From a virus: a stretch of 37,580 nucleotides of DNA. A program made the position numbers and the translations under genes. Positions 16,516 to 24,232 of this stretch are shown piece after piece. The DNA is taken from positions 1 to 37,580 of IMG/VR virus record IMGVR_UViG_3300037189_006221; one strand, written 5' to 3'. Position 1 is the first letter of the stretch. Every line of letters starts with the position of its first letter. Under the pieces are notes generated by a model. It was given only the letters and a program-made list of their open reading frames with translations, was not told the origin of the DNA and searched no databases.

Positions 16516-16965
16516 TTAAGAACCTTTGCCAAAAGTCACCTTGCTGCTGCGCTCTTTAAATAGCGGCATACGAGGATCGTTTTCGCGCATGAAATTGTTG
16601 TCAATAGAATTCATCTGATTTTCCGCTTGCGCATTAAAATAAGCATCGCGTTGTTCAGTGAACTCCGTAGGTGTCTTGCATAGCATTAGCCCGCCAATTT
16701 CAACACTGTCTGGATAACGGGCATTGCCGCTTCCTGTCAGGTGAATCTCAGGGTGATCAGAAGCCTTGACTGGCTCCCAGCCTTCACGAAGTTTGGAAGA
16801 TACGTTCATTGGGTCTGCGGTGCCCAATGTGCTGGTACGTACCCAGCGGAATGAATACCCTGGTTCCGGGTTAGGAGAGGGAAGCAATTCAGGTGGCATC
16901 CACTTAGTAGGACGCTCTGTTTTTGCTCGGGTTTCAAGTTCACGGGGGGTGCGGGTATCAGCCAT
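16516..16965 (-). CDS. Small head-assembly-region protein
   Basis: I place the start at 16965 (MADTRTPRELETRAK), because AGGAAG lies at the right distance upstream; an ATG 57 bases earlier would run well inside the scaffold gene. The 149 residues are polar and include WVRTSTLGTADPMNVSSKL, REGWEPVKASDHPE and TEFTEQRDAYFNAQAENQM. It overlaps the scaffold end by eight bases. I know similar proteins only as hypothetical neighbours of scaffold and coat genes. A role in head assembly is inferred from this place. Confidence 0.68.
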   Translation of the reverse strand: MADTRTPRELETRAKTERPTKWMPPELLPSPNPEPGYSFRWVRTSTLGTADPMNVSSKLREGWEPVKASDHPEIHLTGSGNARYPDSVEIGGLMLCKTPTEFTEQRDAYFNAQAENQMNSIDNNFMRENDPRMPLFKERSSKVTFGKGS

Positions 16966-17905
16966 TATTCTTCCTAAAATCAGCAGCCACTTGTTTGGCA
17001 TAGGCTTCCAGAGGAACCCCAAGCCGCTTGGCGATATTTACTTGTGATTGAGTCAGCACGATTTTGCGCGGTGCTGTACTGCGAGTAGCGGATGCCACAA
17101 CTGTTGGTTTCTTCGGTTTTTCCGATTCCTGCTTTTCCGAGGTGAACGCATCTGGAAAAAGCTGGCGTACACGAGAGTTAATCTTCTCGTAATACTCATC
17201 ACTAGTTGGGTCAATCTTGCTTTCAACAAGCTTTTTGTGAACAGTTAATGCTACGGCGGTCATTTCGTCGTCTGAGCCAAACCAAGGATTTTCATCCTGC
17301 CACGCTCTTGCCCTGGTATCAACGACTGGTGATTGCTGCGTTTGTACTACAGGTTTAGTTTCTTGTAAAGGGGCCGGCTTAAAATTATTTACACGGTCAA
17401 GTTTAATCTTGGCGCTAGTAAGTTCTTCTTGAGCCTCAAGCAAAGCATCTGCGTCTCCAGATTCATAAGCAGCTTTATATCGGCGCTTTGCATCTTCAAT
17501 TTCAGACGAGACAACCTTCTTAGCTTGGTCAATTAAAGCAGCTTGCCCTTGACCTAGTGAGCCTTGAAGACGTTTATTTTCTTCAACAAGGCTTTGTGCG
17601 AGAGCAATTGCTTCTTCACGCTCACGTAAAGCAGCTTCTTTGGACCGGCGCTCTTCGTGGTAACCCTTGGTGAAGTGTTGAATCCGCTTCTTAACACTGT
17701 CGCTATATTGATCAAGCTCTTCTTCGGTTACATCAGCCGGAGCTTCCTTCATCGGCTTGCGATTACGATCTTCTTCAGGGGTGTCGTCCTGAACTTCAAT
17801 CTCAATCTTTTCGTCGTCGGGCTTAACAACGATATTCTCGTCGGGGAAGCTATAACTTTCATGCCCTTGATCGTTTTTACCTGCGCTAGGTTGTGTTTTA
17901 TCCAT
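16958..17905 (-). CDS. Scaffolding protein
   Basis: This 315-residue protein is acidic at the front (DEKIEIEVQDDTPEEDRN), with long charged coiled-coil helices from about 60 to 175 (KRIQHFTKGYHEERRSKEAA, then AKRRYKAAYESGDADALLEA). Its C-terminus is basic (QVNIAKRLGVPLEAYAKQVA, then ADFRKNNG). That order, an acidic helical body and a basic tip that binds coat protein, is the hallmark of phage scaffolds, as is its location between portal and coat genes. GGAGTAAAC precedes the ATG. There is no sign of an internal protease domain. Confidence 0.82.
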   Translation of the reverse strand: MDKTQPSAGKNDQGHESYSFPDENIVVKPDDEKIEIEVQDDTPEEDRNRKPMKEAPADVTEEELDQYSDSVKKRIQHFTKGYHEERRSKEAALREREEAIALAQSLVEENKRLQGSLGQGQAALIDQAKKVVSSEIEDAKRRYKAAYESGDADALLEAQEELTSAKIKLDRVNNFKPAPLQETKPVVQTQQSPVVDTRARAWQDENPWFGSDDEMTAVALTVHKKLVESKIDPTSDEYYEKINSRVRQLFPDAFTSEKQESEKPKKPTVVASATRSTAPRKIVLTQSQVNIAKRLGVPLEAYAKQVAADFRKNNG

Positions 17906-17914
17906 GTTTACTCC

Positions 17915-18319
17915 TTATGCACGGCTAATACCGCGGGGGTCTTCCACTACTGCCTCAACGCTGTCATCGTTAATGATGCGGCATTCCCGGCCATGAATTT
18001 TTACCCGCGTTCCAGAGTTTGGCCGCACCAAAACAAAATCTCCAACTTTGCAAGACGGCCCGCTAGGGAATCGAGTCTTGTCGGCATAACAGTCTGGCCC
18101 CATTTTTACAACAAACAATACTGGAGATAAAACCTCCTCAAAGTGCATCGTCTGACCAGATTTAACAATCCCACTATCATATTTTTCATCTGTCTCTGGG
18201 ATCATACAGAGAAGGTGGTAAGTAGATGGCTCAGGCAGTTGCTTTGCCTTATCCATAGTAACCTTTGGCAAGGTCGTGGGAATATCAAATAGGTTAGAAG
18301 CTAGCAAAATATCACTCAT
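17915..18319 (-). CDS. Phage GroES-like co-chaperonin
   Basis: Starting at 18319 (MSDILLAS, with GGAAG upstream) gives 134 residues. The core around 37-130 follows the Cpn10 order: a loop DEKYDSGIVKSGQT with the GIV triplet that contacts GroEL, then SPVLFVVKMGPDCYADK, the CKVGDFVLVRPNSGTRVKI barrel, and the closing strand IINDDSVEAVVEDPRG. T4 gp31 shows that a phage can supply its own co-chaperonin to fold its coat protein. Here the gene sits between portal and scaffold, which supports the same job. The annotation is by motif order; sequence identity to bacterial GroES is low. Confidence 0.75.
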   Translation of the reverse strand: MSDILLASNLFDIPTTLPKVTMDKAKQLPEPSTYHLLCMIPETDEKYDSGIVKSGQTMHFEEVLSPVLFVVKMGPDCYADKTRFPSGPSCKVGDFVLVRPNSGTRVKIHGRECRIINDDSVEAVVEDPRGISRA

Positions 18320-18503
18320 CGTTTTCTTCCATTTTACGCACAAGGTCACTTAAGGAAAGTTGAGCAAAGGAAAGACCCCGGATTTCCCCTACTAACTGCT
18401 TGTAATCTTCATAAGATTTTGCTGCCCCATTCGCAAGGGCATCTGCAATTTGCTTTTGACGATCAGCAAGGCTTTTATTTAGGTATTCTAAATACTTGTC
18501 CAT
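18312..18503 (-). CDS. Short helical protein before the portal end
   Basis: This 63-residue protein is probably all helix: MDKYLEYLNKSLADRQKQIADAL, YEDYKQLVGEIRGL, LSLSDLVRKMEENDE. It starts on the last base of the portal gene's stop and overlaps the co-chaperonin start by eight bases, so the three are coupled. Related small helical proteins occur at the same place in other short-tailed phages. Function is unknown; a small assembly factor or portal partner is possible. Confidence 0.65.
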   Translation of the reverse strand: MDKYLEYLNKSLADRQKQIADALANGAAKSYEDYKQLVGEIRGLSFAQLSLSDLVRKMEENDE

Positions 18504-20932
18504 TATTTACCTCCCGGCTTACTTGTTAAGCTTTTAATTAAATCAGCTTGGATTTTTTGATTATGCTGTTGTTGTTTAGCAACAGTTCGCATAACTTCTG
18601 ATTGGGTGTTTGTTTGAGCTTGTTTAGCTGCCTTCGCTGCGTCTAGTTGGACTCGCTGCGCATCAAGCTGTAAACGCTGTTGAGCGATTTGGTTGTCTGC
18701 TACGTCCTTTTGTTGCTTGCGCTGTAAATCCTGTTGTTGGATTTGAAGCTCTGCTTGCTGCATTTGGATGCGTGGGTCTTGCTGGGCTTGTTGAGCTTGT
18801 TGAGCCTGGGCCTGCCTCATGGCCTTCTGTTGGTTGATCTGCGCTAGTTGTTGCGATGCTTGAGCAACTAGACGAGAAAGCTGCACTTCGGTGTCTTCAT
18901 CAAGCTCTGCGTTTGGTGGTGTTAACGGTGCGCCTAGTTGTTTTTCAATATTTGCACGGTAGTTAAACGACAAATGCTCTGCAATGTGCGCCATGATTGC
19001 AGCTTGCATCTGTTGAGCCATTGGGCTTTGACCAATCATTTGCATAACTGATGGGTCTTGCAGCAAAGACATGTGAGATGCAATGTGGGCATCGTGGTCT
19101 TGATAAATAAACGCTTTGGTAGGTTTACCAACAATGAATGCCATGTTTTCACTAACCGGGTCTTTTGGTGTTTGATCATCCTCGACCGGGACCAGCTTTT
19201 CTGCGTTTTTGATACCTAGAACTTCTAGCATCTGACGATGAAGCTGCGGCAGGTCATAGATTTGTGGAGCGCCTTGTGCAAGCTGGATTGCAGCTTGGTA
19301 CTGCATGATCCGTTGAGCCATTGTGGCTGCATTGGGATCGCTGACTGGAATGACATCGGTTAGGTCATAGTCAGACTGTTTGACTTGACGGGTTGCGCCT
19401 TGCGGGTCATAGCTATAGCTTGTCGGGGTGAAGTCACGAATGATTTCTTTTAGAAGCTTAAACTCAATCCGCATAGACGCATGGACACGCGCCTGAACCG
19501 CAGACATTGTTTTAAGCGTCCGCTCAAGCAGGGCCAGCGTGGTCCCAACTGGAGCGTTAGAACTCAAGTCGCTAATATTCATGTCACTGATGGCGCCAAG
19601 CCGGCGACCTTCTTCAGTGATTTGATTTAAAAGCGCAAGCAGAGTTTGTGATGGCTCCTTATAAGGAAGCGGCATGATGTTGTCGCGGACGGTCCCGCTT
19701 GGAATGTCAACATCACGGAATTCGCCAGGGGCAATTGGGGTGTCATCCCCTTTAATGCGCAGTCCACGGGCCTTTAAACCACCGGGTAGGTTGCTTAACG
19801 ATCCTGCGTCCACCAACTGACGAATAAGAGAAGTCCCAGCACGAGCATACCCACCAATGAGATGAATAAGGCCCAGACCATAAGAGCCAAAGCCAGGGAT
19901 GTAAGTGTATTGTACAAAATGCTGCCTCTTTAAACGCTTTTTGTCGTCTTCATTCCAGTTACGACGAATTGCAAGGACAGTTTGAGTCCCGCGCTCAATG
20001 GTGATTACATAGGGTAGCGCAATACCATCTTCATCCTCAAAGCCTGGGAGGTCATAGTCTGCATGGATTTCAAGGAACTGATAACGATCATCATCAGTTA
20101 CAGAATAACCCTGCTCTTCTGCCTTCTTTTTCTCAACATCTGTAAAAATGCGAACAGGATCACCAAGATCAACATCCCGGTAGAAGCCTGCAACTTGTAG
20201 TTTGCGGACTTCATTCTCTGTTTTACGCATTACATGCGTTACACGTTCTGCGCTGTAGATGTTGCTTGCCCCATAGGGCATCACAATGTCTTCTGCGGGC
20301 AGGAAAATTGCAATTTGCCGGCCAATTGCTGGGTCTGAGTAGACCTTTTTAAACGCAGCGCCTGACAAACCTAAGCTGTACAGCATCCGCTCATGCTCAG
20401 GGCGGTACTCAACCATTACTTCGGTGAGTTGATAGTTCATGTCATCACGAACCCGCTCTGCAGCTTCTTCTTTTAGCTTGTCTATAGCCCCAACAATCTG
20501 CGTTTTGACTGGTCCTTGTGCCGGGAACGTCTCAGTAATCATTTCAGCTTGAAACCGAATAGCTGCTTCGGTCAAAAGCGTGGAATAGACGCCACAAGCC
20601 CCGTTCCAAGGCTCAGTGCGCTCCTCATACTTCATGCCAAGGACTTCTAAGCCCTTTACAAAAGCATCTACCCAGTCTTTTCGGCTGTTGATGTCTGCTT
20701 CAACAAGGTCAATTAGCTCATTTGCAATAGAAGCAAGATGGTTTTCATCAATGACTTCGGCCAGATTTTCATTAAAATCATCTTCTTCATCAGGAATGAT
20801 GGTCACTTCTAGGCCACCAATGCCAATACTGACCGATTCCGGGTCTTCAATCTCAATCTCAATGCCTGGATCACTGTTTACATCATCATCCATTGTAAAC
20901 GGTAGGGCTGCTTTATCAAAATTAGTAGGCAC
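18503..20932 (-). CDS. Portal protein (P22-type)
   Basis: This 809-residue protein is long, as are P22-type portals with an extended C-terminal barrel. The acidic N-terminus is followed by WVDAFVKGLEVLGMKYEERTEPW, a region typical of podoviral portals, then RPEHERMLYSLGLSGAAFKKVY and VQYTYIPGFGSYGLGLIHLIGG. The stretch EEGRRLGAISDMNISDLSSN lies near the middle. From about 695 to the end it is Gln/Ala-rich coiled coil (QQAQQAQQDPRIQMQQ), which would form the tube reaching into the head. It is the dodecameric ring through which DNA enters and to which the adaptors bind. It follows terL as expected. Confidence 0.9.
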   Translation of the reverse strand: MPTNFDKAALPFTMDDDVNSDPGIEIEIEDPESVSIGIGGLEVTIIPDEEDDFNENLAEVIDENHLASIANELIDLVEADINSRKDWVDAFVKGLEVLGMKYEERTEPWNGACGVYSTLLTEAAIRFQAEMITETFPAQGPVKTQIVGAIDKLKEEAAERVRDDMNYQLTEVMVEYRPEHERMLYSLGLSGAAFKKVYSDPAIGRQIAIFLPAEDIVMPYGASNIYSAERVTHVMRKTENEVRKLQVAGFYRDVDLGDPVRIFTDVEKKKAEEQGYSVTDDDRYQFLEIHADYDLPGFEDEDGIALPYVITIERGTQTVLAIRRNWNEDDKKRLKRQHFVQYTYIPGFGSYGLGLIHLIGGYARAGTSLIRQLVDAGSLSNLPGGLKARGLRIKGDDTPIAPGEFRDVDIPSGTVRDNIMPLPYKEPSQTLLALLNQITEEGRRLGAISDMNISDLSSNAPVGTTLALLERTLKTMSAVQARVHASMRIEFKLLKEIIRDFTPTSYSYDPQGATRQVKQSDYDLTDVIPVSDPNAATMAQRIMQYQAAIQLAQGAPQIYDLPQLHRQMLEVLGIKNAEKLVPVEDDQTPKDPVSENMAFIVGKPTKAFIYQDHDAHIASHMSLLQDPSVMQMIGQSPMAQQMQAAIMAHIAEHLSFNYRANIEKQLGAPLTPPNAELDEDTEVQLSRLVAQASQQLAQINQQKAMRQAQAQQAQQAQQDPRIQMQQAELQIQQQDLQRKQQKDVADNQIAQQRLQLDAQRVQLDAAKAAKQAQTNTQSEVMRTVAKQQQHNQKIQADLIKSLTSKPGGK

Positions 20933-20972
20933 GTTGCATCCTTTAGAAGATTGTAGAGTATAGCTTTACATT

Positions 20973-22469
20973 TTAATAGTATTCAACCCTGCGACGAGGC
21001 AAATCATACTCTGCTTCATCTGTGTCAATTGTGATAAATCCACCTTGTCTAAACCTAATCAATGCTTGACTAGAAGAGTCCACAAGGTCATCGTTATCAC
21101 CATTGGGAAAAGCTGCAAGTTCTTCCATCACTTCATCTGCCCATCTAGTCTCAGGGCACCAAACAACACCTGAAGCGAAAAGATCAGAAATAGCATTTAC
21201 ACGCGCAATCTTGTCATGTCCTTTGCCTGGGGTGTACTCAGACAATGGAATACCAATCTTCCTTAATTCATAAATCAAAGGGGCACCTGCAGCCTTCTTT
21301 TCAATAATTAAGGTATCAGGCTCCCATTCCTTCCACATATCAAACGCAGCCTTCTTAAGCTCAGGAAACTCCATTCGTTTCTTAAAAGCATTTAGCAAGA
21401 TGATATTTGGTTTTAAATTACCATACTTGTCAGGATGGTAAAAAACACCCCAAGTTGTACAAGCAGAGTAGTCAGCCCTGTTTGATTTTTCAAATGCTGT
21501 GTCCCAAGACTGAATAAGATAATCACAAGAGGGTGGGTCTTCTTTTTTCCAAATCTGCCATTGATCCCTCTTGATGATCGCACCCTCTTCTGAGGTTGGA
21601 TTTTGTTGGTACTGCGCTTCCCATTTGGATACAGGTAGTTCAGCCTTGAGGGCTTCTAGCTCTTCTTTACTCCAAAACGCAGGCCATAACGGAGTACCAG
21701 AAGGAAGGATTGCAGGGAACTCAATAACTTCCCACTCATTTACACCATCCTTCTCTGAGCCTTTAAGAATCTTTCCTGTTAAATCTCTGGTACTCCATCG
21801 AGTCATAACAACAACAATGGCCCCTCCAGGCTGTAAACGCTGACGGGGGCCTGATGTGTACCACTCATACACATTATCAAAGATTGCAGGATTGTTTTGC
21901 TTTGCTTCCTGTTCACTATGAGGGTCGTCAATAATTAAAAGATCAGCACCCTTACCTGTTACAGCACCACCTACACCAATAGCAAAATAATCACCACCTT
22001 TATTGGTATTCCATCGTCCTGCAGCTTTTGAATCACTAGATAGCTTTGTATCAAAAACTTTACTATATTGTTCAGAAGAAACTAGATTTCTAACTTTACG
22101 TCCAAAGCCTACAGCCAACTCCGCAGTGTGTGCTGTTTGAATAATCTTCTTCTCCGGGAACTTACCTAAAAACCATGAAGGAAGTAAAAAAGAAGCAAAC
22201 TCAGACTTAGTATGCCTAGGCGGCATGTTAATAATTAACCGCTTCAATTCTCCAGAAGCAACTCTCTCAAAAGCATCAGCCATGATCTTATGGTGTTTAC
22301 CTGAAATAAACACCGGCCACATCTGTTGAGTAAAGAACAAAAAAGACTCTTTACACCGTTCTACACGGTCAAGCTCCATTAAAGCAAATATCTTATTTCT
22401 CTCTGCTTCAGGAACTTGATCAACAATTGCTAAATAACTAGCAATCTCTTGTTTTGTCAAAAGACTCAC
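20973..22469 (-). CDS. terL: Terminase large subunit
   Basis: This 498-residue packaging motor has a variant Walker A (MPPRHTKSE, 82-90), Walker B (LLIIDDPHS, 177-185) and coupling motif (VVVMTRWS, 219-226). The C-terminal RNase H-type nuclease uses Asp323 (QSWDTAFEKS), Glu390 and the DDLVD Asp residues (461-464). It pumps DNA into the prohead through the portal and cuts the concatemer. The start overlaps the winged-helix gene by four bases. The PPRHTKS form of Walker A and the ALxG-free C-terminus are typical of P22-like and related environmental phages. Confidence 0.95.
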   Translation of the reverse strand: MSLLTKQEIASYLAIVDQVPEAERNKIFALMELDRVERCKESFLFFTQQMWPVFISGKHHKIMADAFERVASGELKRLIINMPPRHTKSEFASFLLPSWFLGKFPEKKIIQTAHTAELAVGFGRKVRNLVSSEQYSKVFDTKLSSDSKAAGRWNTNKGGDYFAIGVGGAVTGKGADLLIIDDPHSEQEAKQNNPAIFDNVYEWYTSGPRQRLQPGGAIVVVMTRWSTRDLTGKILKGSEKDGVNEWEVIEFPAILPSGTPLWPAFWSKEELEALKAELPVSKWEAQYQQNPTSEEGAIIKRDQWQIWKKEDPPSCDYLIQSWDTAFEKSNRADYSACTTWGVFYHPDKYGNLKPNIILLNAFKKRMEFPELKKAAFDMWKEWEPDTLIIEKKAAGAPLIYELRKIGIPLSEYTPGKGHDKIARVNAISDLFASGVVWCPETRWADEVMEELAAFPNGDNDDLVDSSSQALIRFRQGGFITIDTDEAEYDLPRRRVEYY

Positions 22470-22690
22470 AGGTCTTTCTCCACAACTTTTACAGAATAAA
22501 ACTTACGTTTTGTATATTCCAAATGACCAGACTCAACAAGCCTCATAACAATCCTGTGCATATTAGACCTTGATTTCATCTTAAAACCTTTTGCTAAAGC
22601 CTCATACGATGGACTAATACCATGTAGCTTGTTATAAGCTTTAATAAAGTCCAATACAGACTGCCATCGTCTAGTCAATTTTTTAGCCAT
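22466..22690 (-). CDS. LexA-type winged-helix protein without a peptidase domain
   Basis: The 74 residues follow the LexA DNA-binding domain order: LTRRWQSVLDFIKAYNKLHG, ISPSYEALAKGFKMKSRSNM as the helix-turn-helix, then VMRLVESGHLEYTKRKFYSV as the wing. The LexA catalytic half is absent, so it could not self-cleave. It lies between the terminase subunits and overlaps terL by four bases. Inverted repeats sit immediately upstream (22698-22733), so it may regulate its own transcript. A role as a packaging cofactor is an alternative. Confidence 0.75.
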   Translation of the reverse strand: MAKKLTRRWQSVLDFIKAYNKLHGISPSYEALAKGFKMKSRSNMHRIVMRLVESGHLEYTKRKFYSVKVVEKDL

Positions 22691-22965
22691 GATTACATTG
22701 TAAATACAAGTGTACGCACTTATTTTTTTACAAAAATATATATACCGGGGGGTATAGATTAAGAAAGTGATGGGGGGGGTGTTAAATATAAGATATTGTA
22801 ATGAGGCAAGTGGAAATTAGTGGATTAATTTGGGTAAGTATTAGTTTGAGTGGATTAGAGCGTTACTGTTGGACGGGTCACTGCTAACCACAAAGGGGTA
22901 TACCCCGGTGGGTGGGTCAAACCATATCCACATATTCACCCAAACCCTCTCCCCACATTTACACA
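22691..22965. other. Intergenic gap with AT-rich stretch and inverted repeats
   Basis: No gene is visible in these 275 bases. The gap is AT-rich near the winged-helix gene and contains poly-T, a run of eight G, and two related palindromes: TATACC-GGGG-GGTATA at 22741-22756 and GGGGTATACCCC at 22895-22906. The octamer GTGGATTA occurs at least twice in 22810-22860. It probably holds the leader and control sites of the winged-helix/terL transcript. I could not identify a convincing sigma70 promoter. Confidence 0.5.
22698..22733. promoter_or_regulatory. Operator-like nested inverted repeats before the winged-helix gene
   Basis: An inner palindrome AAGTG-TACG-CACTT (22708-22721) lies inside an outer pair TTGTAAA (22698-22704) and TTTACAA (22727-22733). 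The outer arms and inner arms are almost concentric. Such dyad symmetry a few bases before a DNA-binding protein's start is typical of an operator. Binding by the LexA-like protein is inferred only. Confidence 0.45.
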
Positions 22966-23562
22966 CTACGCCTTCTTCTTCGTGTTATCCAGCAGACGTA
23001 AATGCCCAGACAGTTCCTTCTTCAATTGATCGGCTGTCACGACTGGTGCTGTTTCGGATGTGGATTGTGTAAATACGCCTGATGCTTTGCCGAGTAATTC
23101 AAGGGCCTTTAAACGTGATCCTTCCTGTTTATCGTTCCGACTATGCGCAACCAACTCCCTCAGCACATACCTTCGTGCCGCCGCCAAGTCATCCGACAAC
23201 GCCTCTACTGTCTGTCCCCACGCATCATTTAACATTTGGGACACCCTCGGGTGCCGACTTAATTTGTACGCAGACGATGCGATTATTTGATCTGAGCTAG
23301 TGTCGTTTGGATAAGCAGCCTTATAGGCATCCTTCATTGTCATCCCTGAAATGATGTTGTTAATAAACGCCTGCTGTGCGATGGTCAGTGGGCGTTGTTT
23401 GGGTAACCCCCTTAGTGTTCCGTCTGATCTAGGTTTTGGTCCTGGTGCGAGACTAGCTAACTGTTCCACTTCAGACTTTTCCGCGTTTTCTAGATTTAAA
23501 TCATCCTCAGCGTCTTGACGGTCTAACTCTGCCAAATAATCTCTAATCGGTGCTTTGCTCAT
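22966..23562 (-). CDS. terS: Terminase small subunit
   Basis: I choose the ATG at 23562 (MSKAPIRDYLAELDRQDAED) because GAGGT stands eight bases before it; an earlier ATG lies in poorer context. The 198 residues contain LTIAQQAFINNIISGMTMKD, AYKAAYPNDTSSDQIIASSA and LSRHPRVSQMLNDAWGQ, the helix-turn-helix and linker typical of terminase_2-type small subunits. The end is helical and basic (LLDNTKKKA). It recognises the pac/cos site and hands DNA to TerL. It is the first gene of the leftward arm, next to the origin region, where its DNA target could also lie. Confidence 0.82.
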   Translation of the reverse strand: MSKAPIRDYLAELDRQDAEDDLNLENAEKSEVEQLASLAPGPKPRSDGTLRGLPKQRPLTIAQQAFINNIISGMTMKDAYKAAYPNDTSSDQIIASSAYKLSRHPRVSQMLNDAWGQTVEALSDDLAAARRYVLRELVAHSRNDKQEGSRLKALELLGKASGVFTQSTSETAPVVTADQLKKELSGHLRLLDNTKKKA

Positions 23563-23631
23563 TTTTGAAACCTCGTTTATGCGAACGACCATACCCTTAT
23601 CAGGATAGTGCTTTGTACGCAGTGTAAACCC

Positions 23632-23675
23632 TTGTCCACAGCTTGTCCACATACTCTATCCACATCTTATCCACA
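23632..23675 (+). promoter_or_regulatory. Left DnaA-box cluster
   Basis: Four nine-base sites occur at 23632 and 23643 (TTGTCCACA), 23656 (CTATCCACA) and 23667 (TTATCCACA). The last is the perfect E. coli-type DnaA box and the others differ at one or two positions. Spacing is 11, 13 and 11 bases, close to one helical turn, so DnaA molecules would stack on one face. Confidence 0.65.
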
Positions 23676-23720
23676 AGACGTAAGCACCCGGAGTCTGCCT
23701 GTAAACCCAGGGTAAACCCG

Positions 23721-23806
23721 AGTCTTCTATAAGACCTATTCCCACTCTTATATAAGACACAAGACTAGTCTTCTATAAGACCTGACCGCAGTCTTCTATA
23801 AGACCT
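23721..23806. repeat. Four 17-bp iterons at 23-bp period
   Basis: The sequence AGTCTTCTATAAGACCT occurs exactly at 23721, 23767 and 23790; a degenerate copy at 23744 (ACTCTTATATAAGACAC) matches 13 of 17 bases. All four starts are 23 bases apart. Each copy holds the dyad GTCTT-CTAT-AAGAC, so a dimeric protein could bind each. This is the pattern of initiator-binding iterons. Confidence 0.85.
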
Positions 23807-23807
23807 G

Positions 23808-23851
23808 TGTGGATAAACCTGTGGATAACTTATGTATAACCCTGTGGATAA
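23808..23851 (-). promoter_or_regulatory. Right DnaA-box cluster
   Basis: Three perfect copies of TGTGGATAA (the complement of TTATCCACA) start at 23808, 23820 and 23843. They face the left cluster, so the two sets point towards the iterons. The gap between the last two is again 23 bases, and the intervening TTATGTATAA is a possible degenerate box. Confidence 0.7.
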
Positions 23852-24232
23852 CTTCGTTGTATAAAAGAGACAAAACGCCTAGGATCGACGAACGGACCAC
23901 GGTTGATAGCACGGTAGCTATCTGACCATTAAACGCAGCCTGGGCCGTTTTAATGCGTTCTAGGGGCATGTATGTTTAGACAGTGCTTGTGCTTTACAGG
24001 CCAGTCCAGTCTAGGTGTTTACCCTAGTCATGCCTTTTTGGTCTTTTCTGGCACGGTGGTTGCTACGCGGGCGCGCACGGGCGCACGTTGGGTAGATTGA
24101 TTGATGCTTGTCGGTCTGACGCGAGAACGACCATCACTTAGGGTAAGCACCTAGGCTATCGTGTTTACAGTGCGCGCAGCAATCGATAGCATCGGGGCTG
24201 GTTTAACAGCCCATGATGGGCATGGAGTGAAA
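23852..24232. other. Leader region of the rightward arm
   Basis: These 381 bases contain no convincing gene. They hold a hairpin GATAGC/GCTATC (23905-23922), an AACGCA/TGCGTT pair around 23932-23960, a GC-rich direct repeat (GGGCGCGCAC, GGGCGCACG) near 24069-24085, and two long inverted copies at 24008 and 24139. The region probably includes the promoter for the SprT-like/AAA+ cassette and further origin-related structure. I could not place a promoter with confidence. Confidence 0.45.
24008..24157. repeat. Pair of 19-base inverted copies 112 bases apart
   Basis: AGTCTAGGTGTTTACCCTA at 24008-24026 and TAGGGTAAGCACCTAGGCT at 24139-24157 are reverse complements at 17 of 19 positions. Each is itself partly symmetric (TAGG...CCTA). 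They bracket the GC-rich leader before the rightward cassette and could be protein-binding sites or the base of a large cruciform. Confidence 0.6.

Larger units (their letters stand above)
23632..23851. other. Probable replication origin
   Basis: Between the two divergent arms lies a symmetric array: four DnaA-box-like sequences in one direction, four iterons, then three perfect boxes in the other direction. It is followed by a moderately AT-rich stretch (23852-23880) that could melt. The layout closely resembles iteron origins of plasmids and phages that recruit host DnaA together with a phage initiator. No initiator gene is obvious nearby. Origin function is inferred from this layout. Confidence 0.65.

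Noticed and set aside
23721-23806. CRISPR-like array
   Set aside because: Units are 17 bp with only 6-bp spacers and one degenerate copy, with no cas genes; this is an iteron array.
23875-23965. Possible tRNA or ncRNA in the leader after the origin
   Set aside because: Several short stems exist but they do not form a cloverleaf and there is no clear single fold.
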